The notes under the pieces: generated by a model
The model's input: only the letters and a program-made list of their open reading frames with translations
The model's database searches: none
Told to the model about the DNA's origin: nothing
Source of the DNA: Candidatus Saganbacteria bacterium
GTDB lineage: Bacteria > Margulisbacteria > WOR-1 > O2-12-FULL-45-9 > XYB2-FULL-48-7
NCBI GenBank assembly: GCA_016939335.1
Contig: JAFGHC010000029.1
Location: forward strand, 1 to 47,957
Reading direction: 5' to 3'
DNA: 47,957 nucleotides
Made by a program: the position numbers and the translations under genes
Shown here: positions 33,950-42,297 of the stretch, piece by piece
How positions within the stretch are numbered: position 1 is the first letter of the stretch
How the letters are laid out: each line of letters begins with the position of its first letter

Positions 33950-34972
33950 CTAGCCGGGGAAAACCAGTGTGAACTTCGAGCCTTTGCCCTCTTCGCTTTT
34001 GACGGAAACGGAACCATTATGGATGTTCATGACATGTTTGACGATCGCGAGGCCCAAGCCGGTGCCGCCCAGGTCGCGCGAGCGGGCCTTATCTATCCGG
34101 TAAAAGCGCTCGAAGAGCCTTGGCAAGTGTTCTTTAGAAATGCCGATGCCGGTGTCGCTGACCGTGATCTGGACTCCGTCTCCCGTGCGACCGCAAGTGA
34201 CCGTCACTTTCCCGCCCGAGTCCGTGTAATTGAGCGCGTTATCGATCAAATTAAGCACCGCGCGGTAAATGTGGTCTTCGACCCCTGCCGCCGTCAGTTC
34301 TTTATCGGCGCAATCGCCCGAGAGTTCGATCTTTTTCTTCCTGGCCTTTTCGGACAGCGTCTCGGCCGCCCGCTCGGCCACCCGGAAGAGATTGACCGGC
34401 ACGAATTCGCCTAGCCCGCGTTTGGCTTCCAGCTGTGAAACTTCCAGCAGATCGTCGATCAGGGTGGTTAGGTTTTCGGCGTGTTTTTCGATCTTGCGCA
34501 CGAATTCGGCATTGTGGCCCTTGTCGGACAGCGCGCCGTTCAGGAGCGTCTCGGCGTAGCTGCGGATCGCCGTCAGCGGCGTCTTGAGCTCATGCGAAAC
34601 ATTGGCCACAAACTCGCTGCGCAGGTTTTCCAGATGCTTCATTTCGCTGATATCCCGCAGGACTACGGCCAGGCCAAGCTCCGCCCCAACCTCATTTTTT
34701 ATGGGATTGACCGAAGCCAGCAAAGACTTTTCCCCGGGATAAAAAACTTTGATCTCTCTTTCGTGGGGTCGCTGGTTGGCTTTAACCTCATCCACCAGGT
34801 CGGAGAGTTCCGTCAGGCGGATGGCTTCCAGCAGCCGCTTACCGATCAGATCGGGCAAACTGACCGAGAAGATCTCGGCGGCCGCTGGATTGGCATAAAT
34901 TATGTCGCCGACGGGCTTGATGACCAGGACGCCGTCGCGCAGGCCGGAGAGGACCGCTTCAAACATGTTCAT
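33950..34972 (-). CDS. phoR: Phosphate-regulon sensor kinase PhoR, soluble form
   Basis: This 340-residue protein has a PAS domain from the very N-terminus (GVLVIKPVGDIIYANPAAAEIF in part), a HisKA domain (FVANVSHELKTPLTAIRSYAE: His in SHELKTPL) and HATPase boxes (NLIDNALNYT, VSDTGIGIS, GTGLGLAIVKH). No membrane helix is present, whereas PhoR normally has one or two. It probably senses through PstSCAB-PhoU in the cytoplasm or at the complex. Its ATG overlaps the phoB stop by 4 nt. Confidence 0.92.
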   Translation of the reverse strand: MNMFEAVLSGLRDGVLVIKPVGDIIYANPAAAEIFSVSLPDLIGKRLLEAIRLTELSDLVDEVKANQRPHEREIKVFYPGEKSLLASVNPIKNEVGAELGLAVVLRDISEMKHLENLRSEFVANVSHELKTPLTAIRSYAETLLNGALSDKGHNAEFVRKIEKHAENLTTLIDDLLEVSQLEAKRGLGEFVPVNLFRVAERAAETLSEKARKKKIELSGDCADKELTAAGVEDHIYRAVLNLIDNALNYTDSGGKVTVTCGRTGDGVQITVSDTGIGISKEHLPRLFERFYRIDKARSRDLGGTGLGLAIVKHVMNIHNGSVSVKSEEGKGSKFTLVFPG

Positions 34973-35649
34973 TCCTTGAATTTATAGCCGACGCCGCGCA
35001 GCGTCACGAGGTGGCGGCCGGCTTTGCCCAGTTTTTCGCGCAGGCGGCGCATGTGTACGTCCACGGTGCGGGTCTCGATCGCCACGTCGATCCCCCAGAC
35101 GGTGTCGAGCAGGCGCTCGCGGGAAAAAACACGCTCTTTGTTTTCGGCCAGGTACAGCAGCAGCTGGAATTCCTTGGCGGTCAGCTCCACTGGTTTGCCG
35201 GCGGCCCTGACCTCGTGTTTGTCCGTGTCGATCTCCAGGTCCTTGAATTTAACGGCGGCCAGAGGCTTTTCTTTCGGTTTTTCGTATCTTCTCAAGATAG
35301 TCTTGATGCGGGCGATCAGTTCCTTGATGCTGAAGGGCTTTACTATATAATCGTCGGCCCCGAGCTCGAGGCCCACGACCTTATCGGTTTCGCTCCCCTT
35401 GGCGGTCAGCATGATGACAGGGACCGCGGCGGTCTTGGGGTTTCTCTTGATCCGGCGGCAGACCTCCAGGCCGTCCAGGCCGGGGAGCATAAGGTCGAGA
35501 ACGATCAGCGAGGGGATCTTTTCTCCCGCCAGGCGCAAACCATTCAAACCGTCATAAGCTTTGGAGACCCGATAGCCCTCTTTCTTGAGGTTATACTCCA
35601 GCGATTCGACGATATCTTTCTCGTCTTCAATAATAAGAATTTCAGCCAT
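34969..35649 (-). CDS. phoB: Phosphate-regulon response regulator PhoB
   Basis: This 226-residue OmpR-family regulator has acidic residues EDE, the phospho-acceptor Asp in VLDLMLPGLDG, Thr/Ala in MLTAKG and Lys in IVKPF. The winged-helix DNA-binding domain has ELTAKEFQLLLYLAEN and TRTVDVHMRRLREKLG. The start at 35649 (MAEILIIEDE) is preferred over 35661 because TATAAT (35660-35665) overlaps the longer version. It should bind the three PHO boxes and its own promoter. Confidence 0.95.
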   Translation of the reverse strand: MAEILIIEDEKDIVESLEYNLKKEGYRVSKAYDGLNGLRLAGEKIPSLIVLDLMLPGLDGLEVCRRIKRNPKTAAVPVIMLTAKGSETDKVVGLELGADDYIVKPFSIKELIARIKTILRRYEKPKEKPLAAVKFKDLEIDTDKHEVRAAGKPVELTAKEFQLLLYLAENKERVFSRERLLDTVWGIDVAIETRTVDVHMRRLREKLGKAGRHLVTLRGVGYKFKE

Positions 35650-35687
35650 CTTCCACAACATTATAGACCAAAGGATAGCAAATAAGA

Positions 35688-35726
35688 AGTTGCGCGGGCA
35701 TTAAGCCGGAGTTACATTTGTGTAAA
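35688..35726 (-). promoter_or_regulatory. PHO box upstream of phoB (four 11-bp repeats)
   Basis: The plus-strand hexamers AGTTGC (35688), CATTAA (35699), AGTTAC (35710) and TGTAAA (35721) lie at exact 11-bp spacing. They end 22 bp before a perfect TATAAT (35660-35665). This predicts autoactivation of phoBR. Confidence 0.8.
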
Positions 35727-35807
35727 AAATACCGCTAAGAAGATTGGACAAAATCCCATCGCTAAGCCGAAAAAAACAAGGGCGGGCGAAGAGACCTTTG
35801 TTTCTGA

Positions 35808-35865
35808 CCCTTAGCGTCTTTGAGCTTTGGAGGCGAAAATTATCTGCTTCAGAAGCTCTAAAGAC
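35808..35865. repeat. 9-bp repeats and hairpin at the end of hypA
   Basis: CCCTTAGCG, TCTTTGAGC and TTTGGAGGC (35808-35834) match the 9-mer family at 3129. GTCTTTGAGCTT (35816-35827) pairs with AAGCTCTAAAGAC (35853-35865) with one bulge. This follows the last gene of the hydrogenase operon and may act as an RNA 3' end. No U-run is seen. The rest of the 35727-35864 gap shows nothing else. Confidence 0.5.
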
Positions 35866-36209
35866 TATTTTACCGCCTTTATTATCAGCTCATTCCCGCC
35901 GGTCAGCTGGATATTCCCCGAACCGCATTTTTCGCAATTAAGATTCATTTTTTCACCCGGCTTGAACTCTGTGCCGCAGTCGGCGCAGGCGGACCTGACC
36001 TTGCTGATCTCGAACTCGACCTTCGCCCCTTCGGCGATCGTCCCTTTGGAAATATCGGCCAGCAGTTCTTTCAGTTCTTCCATATGGGTAAAACGCGATT
36101 CACCGAGCTGGACCTTGACGTATTTGACCCGCGACCCGCGACCCGCGACTCGTGACCATTCTTCTTCTATCTTCCTCAACACATCCCTCGCCAAAGCCAT
36201 TTCATGCAT
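35865..36209 (-). CDS. hypA: Hydrogenase nickel-insertion protein HypA
   Basis: This 114-residue protein starts MHEMALARDVL; His2 is the nickel ligand. The zinc site is CADCG...CEKCGS. It delivers nickel to the large hydrogenase subunit and ends the hydrogenase operon. Residues SRVAGRGSRV in the first domain come from a 7-bp repeat (36126-36157), lengthening the usual loop between EEEW and VKYVKVQLG. hypB-F are not in the window. Confidence 0.93.
   Translation of the reverse strand: MHEMALARDVLRKIEEEWSRVAGRGSRVKYVKVQLGESRFTHMEELKELLADISKGTIAEGAKVEFEISKVRSACADCGTEFKPGEKMNLNCEKCGSGNIQLTGGNELIIKAVK
36126..36157. repeat. 7-bp tandem repeat inside hypA (word GACCCGC)
   Basis: Three GACCCGC copies, GACTCGT and GACC lie in frame on the strand opposite to the gene. 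The array is nearly identical to that in the GH94 gene at 15959. Confidence 0.85.
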
Positions 36210-36225
36210 TAAATAGCCACTCCTT

Positions 36226-36260
36226 CATTCGTCATTCGAAATTCGACATTCGTCATTTCT
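36226..36260. repeat. 7-bp repeat array between hypA and the NuoI-like gene
   Basis: CATTCGT, CATTCGA, AATTCGA, CATTCGT and CATTTCT fill most of the 52-bp gap upstream of hypA. The hypA ribosome site GGAG lies just outside it. Confidence 0.8.
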
Positions 36261-36261
36261 C

Positions 36262-36867
36262 CTAGAATTGCTCCTTCAAGATCATTTCGCGGCGGCAGCT
36301 CGGGCAGAGGAAGCGGAGATGGCCTGCCCGCGGGTGCGGGCTGGCCTGGCCGCGCTCTTTTTCCAATAATTGAAGCTCGTCATGCCGGGCCAGCAGCAGC
36401 GTCGGATTGGTATAAAGCAATGTCCCGACCTTTTTCGCCAGGAATTTGAGATGGTCGAGGCAGCCGATCACCGCGCCGCAATTCTCGCAAAGGACCAGCG
36501 CCTTGCGGCTCTGCGAAGTATTGGTCTTGCGCTCCGTTACGGCCAGCTCGAATTCTTTCCCCAGCATGATCCCTTTTTCGGTCAGGCACGCCCTTTCGCA
36601 CTGCTGGCAGAAGATGCAGAGGTCGGGCCGGTGGGTCAGCGTCCGCGTTAGCTTCTCCCGGTCGTCCTCATAAGCGATCGCCCGGGCCGGGCAAACTTCG
36701 TAACAGGCAAGACAGCCGATGCAATCGTCCTCGTGAAAGCGGGGGCAGCCGCGGAAGCCGTCGGGCGGGACCACTTTTTCGAACGGATAACGATTGGTGT
36801 ACGCCCGGGAAAAAAGCGAAGTGAGCGCTTCGGCCAGTTCCCTGATCTTGGGAAGCGGGATCCTCAT
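36262..36867 (-). CDS. Group 4 hydrogenase two-cluster ferredoxin subunit (HyfH/NuoI-like)
   Basis: This 201-residue protein has two 4Fe-4S motifs, CIGCLACYEVCPARAI and CIFCQQCERAC (the second lacks the usual CP). It would pass electrons from the soluble modules to the hydrogenase core. The C-terminal half carries two extra pairs, CENCGAVIGC and CPSC, which may bind zinc. The start at 36867 is set by the ATGA overlap with the gene upstream and GGGAGG; an upstream extension to 36981 is an artefact. Confidence 0.85.
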   Translation of the reverse strand: MRIPLPKIRELAEALTSLFSRAYTNRYPFEKVVPPDGFRGCPRFHEDDCIGCLACYEVCPARAIAYEDDREKLTRTLTHRPDLCIFCQQCERACLTEKGIMLGKEFELAVTERKTNTSQSRKALVLCENCGAVIGCLDHLKFLAKKVGTLLYTNPTLLLARHDELQLLEKERGQASPHPRAGHLRFLCPSCRREMILKEQF

Positions 36868-38330
36868 AACTGGCCTCCCAGTATCATCCTGGCGTAGCCG
36901 GTGCCGTTGGCCAGCGCGATCACCGCCGGATTGACCAGATAACCGGTGACCAGCGGAAAAGCCAGTCCGGTCAGCAGGCAAAGCAAGGCCAGCGCCGCCA
37001 TCGCAGTTCCCATCAGCCAGTGGACATCTTTCAGATCGCCAAACTGGTCCTTCAGCCGGCCGAAAAACGCGTATTTCTGGACCTTGAGGAAAGAGGCGAG
37101 CGTCAGGATGCTCCCCAGCACGGCCGCCAGGGCGAACCAGAGCTGGCCCGCCTGCACGCAGGCGATGATCACAAAAAGTTTGCTCCAGAAACCGTTGAAA
37201 GGCGGGAGGCCGGCGATGGAAAACGAGGCGAGCAAAGAAGTTGCGGCGGTGACCGGCAGCCGCTGCTTCAGTCCCCCCATCTCTTTAAGGTCGCGCGTCC
37301 CGGTCTGCTGTTCCACCGCCCCGGCGTTGAGGAAGAGGAGCGCTTTGAACAGCGCGTGATTGAACAGATGAAAAAGGCCCCCCATCAGCCCCAGCGGCGT
37401 CCCCAGACCGACGCCCAGAACGATGTAGCCGATCTGAGAAATGCTATGGTAAGCCAGCAGCCGTTTGAAATCCCACTGACCGAACGCCAGCAGCACGCCG
37501 GCCAGGATAGAGAGCGCGCCGAGCGCCATCAAAGCCAGAGAGAGCGGCGGGCTGCCGCCCAGCACATTAAAGAGGACCCTGGCCAGCGCGTATACGCCGA
37601 GCACTTTGATCAAAACGCCGGAGAGCGTGGCGGAGATCGGCGCCGGCGCGGCCGTGTGCGCGTCGGGCAGCCACGAATGGAACGGCATCAGCGCCGCTTT
37701 GGTGCCGAACCCGGCGATAAACAGGAGCGCGGCCGCCGTTTTCAGCCGGCTGGAGCAGCCGATCAGCGCCAGCGCCGCTCCCGCCAGATTGAAGGTGCCG
37801 GTCAGCCGGAGGACTAGCGCGCAGCCGACCAAAATGAGGAGCGAAGCCCCCTCGCCGATCAGCAGGTATTTGACCGACGCTTCCAGTTGATCGCGGCCGC
37901 CCTCGAAGGCGACCAGGAGGTAAGCGGAGAGCGCCGCCAATTCCAAAAAGACGAAGAGCCAGATCAGGTCGCCGGCCAGCGCCACGCCGTTGAGCCCGGC
38001 CAGTAGCAGGAGAAAAAGGGAGAAAAACCGCGACGGGGCCCGGTATTTGCCGGCGTAAGCGGCGGCGTAAATAATGATAAATAACGCCGTCAGATCGGCG
38101 GTGATCAGAACGAGGTGGCTCAAGCCGTCGAGCACCAGCCACGGCCCGAATTGATTGAAAACCAGGACATTGTTGAACGGTCTGGCCGGGTAAAGCCAGG
38201 TGATGAGCAGGGTCAGCGCCAGCGCGGTCAAACCGGCCAGCCAGGCGCCGGAACGGCGCAGGCAGAGGGTCAGCGGCGCGGCCAAAAGCGGCAGCGCTAT
38301 CAATAACAATAAAACCGCTGGACTATTCAT
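36864..38330 (-). CDS. Antiporter-like membrane subunit (NuoN/NuoM/HyfF-like)
   Basis: This 488-residue protein has about 14 membrane helices of the Proton_antipo_M family. The conserved helix-5 Glu is present (WLFVFLELAALSAYLL), as are the helix-7 Lys (GFGTKAALMPFHSWLPDAH) and His/Lys in FNHALFKALLFL. It should carry one ion-pumping channel of the complex. It overlaps the 635-residue paralogue upstream by 8 nt. Confidence 0.9.
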   Translation of the reverse strand: MNSPAVLLLLIALPLLAAPLTLCLRRSGAWLAGLTALALTLLITWLYPARPFNNVLVFNQFGPWLVLDGLSHLVLITADLTALFIIIYAAAYAGKYRAPSRFFSLFLLLLAGLNGVALAGDLIWLFVFLELAALSAYLLVAFEGGRDQLEASVKYLLIGEGASLLILVGCALVLRLTGTFNLAGAALALIGCSSRLKTAAALLFIAGFGTKAALMPFHSWLPDAHTAAPAPISATLSGVLIKVLGVYALARVLFNVLGGSPPLSLALMALGALSILAGVLLAFGQWDFKRLLAYHSISQIGYIVLGVGLGTPLGLMGGLFHLFNHALFKALLFLNAGAVEQQTGTRDLKEMGGLKQRLPVTAATSLLASFSIAGLPPFNGFWSKLFVIIACVQAGQLWFALAAVLGSILTLASFLKVQKYAFFGRLKDQFGDLKDVHWLMGTAMAALALLCLLTGLAFPLVTGYLVNPAVIALANGTGYARMILGGQL

Positions 38331-40230
38331 TGGCGTAACTCCCGCCGAGCCGCCCGGCCAGATAAAAAGCCGCGGCGACCATTGCCAGGGCGGCCAGGCC
38401 GGTCAAAATTTCTCTGACGCCGGAAACCAGCAGCAGCCCTTCGACCAGCAGTTCGGCCGCGATCAGGGCGCCTAGCAGCTTGATCTTGAACGCCCGGTCG
38501 CGCCGCAGCCAGGGAATGATCCCAGGGATTTTCGCGTCGAGCCGCACCAGCCAGGCGCTCGACCAGCGCAGCAAGGCCGCCGACAGTTCATAAAAGTCGA
38601 ACCAGCGCTTTTCCCCCGCCCGATAGATCAGCGCCAGCGGCCTGATCTGCCTGACGGTGTCGTAAAAATCGACGCCGCTCACTTTTCCGGCCGCCGGCAG
38701 CTCTTCGCCGCCGGCAAAAATCGGCCGCGTTTTGAGCGCATCGACGTTCCCCAGAAAATAGATCAGCAACCCGACGCTCAAACTGACCAGGATAAGGCCG
38801 GCCGCCAGCAGCGGGTCCCAGACGCCGATCAGGCCGATCAGCCCGACCGCCGGCGCGATCAGGAAGCGGAGCGGCAGCTGGTAAGCGCCAAGGCCGAAAA
38901 CGACGCAGAGGGCCGCCAGCGTCACGGGCGCCAGCCAGATCGTCCAGTGGACCTCCCGGGCCTTCGCTTCGCTCCGCCCCAGGAAAACGGCGTGGGTAAT
39001 TTTGACGAAACTGGCGGCCGTACAGGCCGAACCGAGCATCGCCGCCGCCAGCCAGATGATCCAGGCGGCATTGATTTTCGACAGTTCGATCAATGACTGG
39101 TAGATCAGCCATTTGGAAACGAAACCGTTGAGCGGCGGCACGCCGGAGATGGAAAAAGCGGCGATCAGGAAAGCCGCGAAGGTGAGCGGCATCGTTTTGG
39201 CCAGCCCGCCCAGTTTGGACAGGTCGGTCGTTCCGTTCTTGAATTCGACCGCCCCGCCGCAAAGGAAAAGGCAGGATTTATAGATCGCGTTGTTGAACAT
39301 ATGGAAAAGGCCGCCGGCCACGCCGAGCGGCAGCCCGGTGCCGATCCCCACCACCATGTAACCGACCTGGGAAACCGCGTGAAAAGCGAGCAGTTTTTTC
39401 AGGTCATGCTGCACCAGCGCCCCGAGGACGGCGGCCATGATCGTCAATGAGCCGAGCGCCAGCAGGAAAAAGGAAACGGCGGAATTGGGCGTCACAAGAA
39501 AAACATCGTAACAGAGCCGCGCCAGCAGGTAGATCCCCAGCAGCTTGTCCAGTGACGCCGGCAGCAGCGCCAGGACCGGCGCGGGCGCGCTTTCCGCCGC
39601 CGCGGGGATCCAGCCGTGCAGCGGCATCACCCCGGCTTTGGCGAACGCGCCGGCCAGCAGGCAGAAGAAAGCGATGACGGTGAGCGGCTGTTCCAGCGGC
39701 AGCAGCGCGCCGCCGACCCGCAGCGTCCCGGTCAGGCACCAGACCAGGCCGATCCCGATGATCATCAGCGCGTCCGCCCCGCCGACGATCATCAGCGCTT
39801 TTTTGGCGGCGCCGCCGGCGCCGTCACCGCCGAGGCCGATCAGCATATATAGAGGGATGCCAAGCAGCCCCCAGAACATGAGCAGCGTTAAAAAGTCGGT
39901 CGCGAAAAAGGCGCCGGCCGCCGCGCCGAGCGTGATCAGAATATAGCCGTAATACTCGCCGAGCCTTTCTTTGCCCGCCATGAACTTGAGCGAATAAAGA
40001 ACGATGAGAAAGGTGAGAAATGACGCCGCCAGATAAAGCGAAGCGCTGAAGGGATAGGCGCGGAGCGCCAGGAGCGGCGACAGCAGCTGGCCGGCTAAAA
40101 AAATCTTCGCGCCCAGCGCCAAACCGACGGCGGAGACGATAAGCGCCGCCCCGCCCGCCGCCCGTCTGAAGATAAAGCAAAGGAGCGACGCCCCGATCGG
40201 CAAAAAGATCGTCCAAAGTAAAATATTCAT
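38323..40230 (-). CDS. Antiporter-like membrane subunit (NuoL/HyfB-like), helix-5 Glu missing
   Basis: This 635-residue Proton_antipo_M protein has GAFAKAGVMPLHGWIPAAAES, LLAFHAVSQVGYMVVG and FNNAIYKSCLFL, plus a C-terminal extension with extra helices as in NuoL. Where family members have FWEL on helix 5 this protein has MFWGLLGIPLYML, so the pumping Glu is Gly. The Lys on helix 7 and another in ASLDKLLG are kept. It may not pump by the standard route, or may have a structural role. Confidence 0.88.
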   Translation of the reverse strand: MNILLWTIFLPIGASLLCFIFRRAAGGAALIVSAVGLALGAKIFLAGQLLSPLLALRAYPFSASLYLAASFLTFLIVLYSLKFMAGKERLGEYYGYILITLGAAAGAFFATDFLTLLMFWGLLGIPLYMLIGLGGDGAGGAAKKALMIVGGADALMIIGIGLVWCLTGTLRVGGALLPLEQPLTVIAFFCLLAGAFAKAGVMPLHGWIPAAAESAPAPVLALLPASLDKLLGIYLLARLCYDVFLVTPNSAVSFFLLALGSLTIMAAVLGALVQHDLKKLLAFHAVSQVGYMVVGIGTGLPLGVAGGLFHMFNNAIYKSCLFLCGGAVEFKNGTTDLSKLGGLAKTMPLTFAAFLIAAFSISGVPPLNGFVSKWLIYQSLIELSKINAAWIIWLAAAMLGSACTAASFVKITHAVFLGRSEAKAREVHWTIWLAPVTLAALCVVFGLGAYQLPLRFLIAPAVGLIGLIGVWDPLLAAGLILVSLSVGLLIYFLGNVDALKTRPIFAGGEELPAAGKVSGVDFYDTVRQIRPLALIYRAGEKRWFDFYELSAALLRWSSAWLVRLDAKIPGIIPWLRRDRAFKIKLLGALIAAELLVEGLLLVSGVREILTGLAALAMVAAAFYLAGRLGGSYANE

Positions 40231-40234
40231 CCCC

Positions 40235-41419
40235 CTAACCCCTAAGCTTCACTTTCATCTGCTCGGTTTTTTCCTGGGAAAGCCGGACCAGTTCCTGGCC
40301 GGTCAGAATGACCCTCCCGGTTTCCGGCTCGACCGCCGCCATCCGTTCGGTGCAGCAGTAGCACGGGTCGACCGCGGCGGTGATCAGCGCGGCGTCGGCG
40401 AGCGATTCGCCGATCACCGTTCTCTTGAACGAAGGGACATTCATGAACGAAGGCGCGCGGATCTTATGGCGCTCCGGATAGTTCGAGCCGTTCGCTTTCA
40501 CATAATGTATCACTTCGCCGCGCGGCGCTTCATGCTGGCCGATCCCCTCGCCGGCCCCGACCTCCCTGACCGCCGCGTCGATCGGCCCCGGCCTCATCTG
40601 CTTCAGGCACTGGCGGATGATCTTGGCCGATTCGACGCACTCCAGCAGCCTGATCGCAGTTTTGTTGAAGATATCGCCGCCTTCCATGACGATCGTTTCA
40701 AACTTGACCCGGTCATAGGCCGCGTAGGGGTGGTCTTTGCGGACATCGATCGCCAAGCCGGAAGCGCGGGCGACCGGCCCGACCACCCCCATGGCGATAG
40801 CGTCCTCTTTCTTCAGAACGCCGACATTTTTCAGCCGCGCCTTGATCACCGGATCGTCGATCACCGCTTTAAGCAGCATATTGCAGAAACTCTCGACATC
40901 GTCAATCGCTTTGAGCAGGCCGGCTATATCATTAATATCGCGACGGACGCCGCCGACCTTGAACATGCCGTAATGGTTCCGGTTGCCGGAGATGGCCTCG
41001 AATATGTCAAGGACCGGTTCGCGGTATTTCCAGGCCCACATGAAGACGGTGTTGTAGCCGAGGAAATGGCCGGCCAGGCCGACCCAGAGGAGATGGCTGT
41101 GGATCCGCTCCAGGTCGCCGATGATCGTCCGGATGTACTCCGCCCGCTCGGGGACGGCGATCCCGGAGATGTCCTCGACCGCCCGGACGTAAGCGAACGG
41201 GTGCGACGTCGAGCAGATGCCGCAGATCCTCTCGACGGTAAAAGTCGCCTGGTCGAAGGTTTTTGCTTCGGAAAGCTTTTCGATCCCGCGGTGGTTGTAG
41301 CCGATGCGGACCTCGGCGTCAACGACCTTTTCCCCTTCCACGTAGAACTTGAAGAATTCCGGCTCCTCGAGGAGCGGGTGGTAAGGGCCGATCGGGATGA
41401 GCGTCTCTTTTTTGTCCAT
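40235..41419 (-). CDS. Group 4 [NiFe] hydrogenase large (catalytic) subunit
   Basis: This 394-residue protein has both nickel motifs: RICGICSTSH (Cys66, Cys69) and DPCYCCTER (Cys353, Cys356). It is therefore a true hydrogenase rather than a NuoD relative. RIGYNHRGIEKL and GPVARASGLAIDVRKD match group 4 enzymes. Only about 38 residues follow the last Cys, with no obvious protease-cleaved tail. The start at 41419 (MDKKETLIPIGPYHP) overlaps the NuoC-like stop (TAATG); an extension to 41578 is spurious. Confidence 0.93.
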   Translation of the reverse strand: MDKKETLIPIGPYHPLLEEPEFFKFYVEGEKVVDAEVRIGYNHRGIEKLSEAKTFDQATFTVERICGICSTSHPFAYVRAVEDISGIAVPERAEYIRTIIGDLERIHSHLLWVGLAGHFLGYNTVFMWAWKYREPVLDIFEAISGNRNHYGMFKVGGVRRDINDIAGLLKAIDDVESFCNMLLKAVIDDPVIKARLKNVGVLKKEDAIAMGVVGPVARASGLAIDVRKDHPYAAYDRVKFETIVMEGGDIFNKTAIRLLECVESAKIIRQCLKQMRPGPIDAAVREVGAGEGIGQHEAPRGEVIHYVKANGSNYPERHKIRAPSFMNVPSFKRTVIGESLADAALITAAVDPCYCCTERMAAVEPETGRVILTGQELVRLSQEKTEQMKVKLRG

Positions 41420-41877
41420 TAATTTTCCCTCGCGGTCAGTTCCTGCTCCGACTCGAACGTCTTTTTGCGCAGCGGGTAGACGCCGTCCGGCCAATCGTCG
41501 GGCAGGAGCAGCGTCGCCAGATTGGGGTGGCCGGCAAAATTGACGCCGAACATCTCGTGGATCTCGCGTTCCACCCACTCCGCCGCCGGGACGGCCGGGG
41601 TGAGCGACGGCAGCTCCAGTTCCGGTTTCTCGGCCAGCGTCCGCACGCTGACCACCAAATTATCCCGGTCAAAGGCGAAATGGTAAAGCACTTCCACCCC
41701 CGGCCGGGTGTCGACGCCGCTGGCGGTCGAGAACCGTCCGCCGAGCTCCCGGAAGAGGAATTCCCCCAGGGCCGTCACGTCCTGTTTCTGCACGGTGAGG
41801 TAAACGCGCCGCGGCGATCTTTCCTGCACCGCCGCCTTGCCGCCGAACCTTGTTTTTATCTGTTCGATCACGCTCAT
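41419..41877 (-). CDS. Hydrogenase NuoC-like 30-kDa subunit
   Basis: This 152-residue protein ends in the NuoC signature region: AEWVEREIHEMFGVNFAGHPNL and LLPDDWPDGVYPLRKK. It links the small and large subunits. The gene overlaps the small subunit gene by 4 nt upstream. Confidence 0.92.
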   Translation of the reverse strand: MSVIEQIKTRFGGKAAVQERSPRRVYLTVQKQDVTALGEFLFRELGGRFSTASGVDTRPGVEVLYHFAFDRDNLVVSVRTLAEKPELELPSLTPAVPAAEWVEREIHEMFGVNFAGHPNLATLLLPDDWPDGVYPLRKKTFESEQELTAREN

Positions 41878-42296
41878 TGGATCTTCCCCAGCGCCTTGAC
41901 CACCGCGTCGATCATCGCCTCCGGCTTGGGCGGGCAGCCGGGGAGGTAAATGTCGACCGGGATGATCTCATCGATCGGGCTGACATAATTATAACTGTCG
42001 CGGAACAGGTGCGCCGAACAGGCGCAGCTGCCGACCGCGATCACCAGCTTCGGTTGCGGGACCTGCTCGTAGAGCCGCTTGAGCCGCGGGGCGACCTGCC
42101 GGTTGGCCACGCCGGTGACCAGCAGGACATCAGCGTGGCGCGGCGAGCCGACCAGGACGATGCCGAAGCGCTCGATGTCATGCCTCGGCGTCAGCAGGTC
42201 GAGGATCTCGATATCGCAGTTGTTGCAGGCCGACGCCCCCGCGTGATAGACCCAGAGCGATTTCTTCAGGCCCCATTTAAATAACTTTTTTAGCAT
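41874..42296 (-). CDS. Hydrogenase small subunit (NuoB/EchC-like)
   Basis: This 140-residue protein has the ligands of the proximal 4Fe-4S cluster: SACNNCDIE, VGSCACS and LPGCPPKPE. It passes electrons to the NiFe centre. The start follows the NuoH-like stop by 1 nt. Confidence 0.94.
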   Translation of the reverse strand: MLKKLFKWGLKKSLWVYHAGASACNNCDIEILDLLTPRHDIERFGIVLVGSPRHADVLLVTGVANRQVAPRLKRLYEQVPQPKLVIAVGSCACSAHLFRDSYNYVSPIDEIIPVDIYLPGCPPKPEAMIDAVVKALGKIQ

Positions 42297-42297
42297 C

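Noticed and set aside
35816-35865. Rho-independent terminator after hypA
   Set aside because: The hairpin is plausible but no U-run follows in the direction of transcription; it is kept only as a repeat/hairpin.
40235-41578. N-terminal extension of the hydrogenase large subunit to 41578
   Set aside because: The extra 53 codons lie inside the NuoC-like gene and encode an Arg-rich peptide unlike the family; ATG 41419 forms a TAATG coupling.
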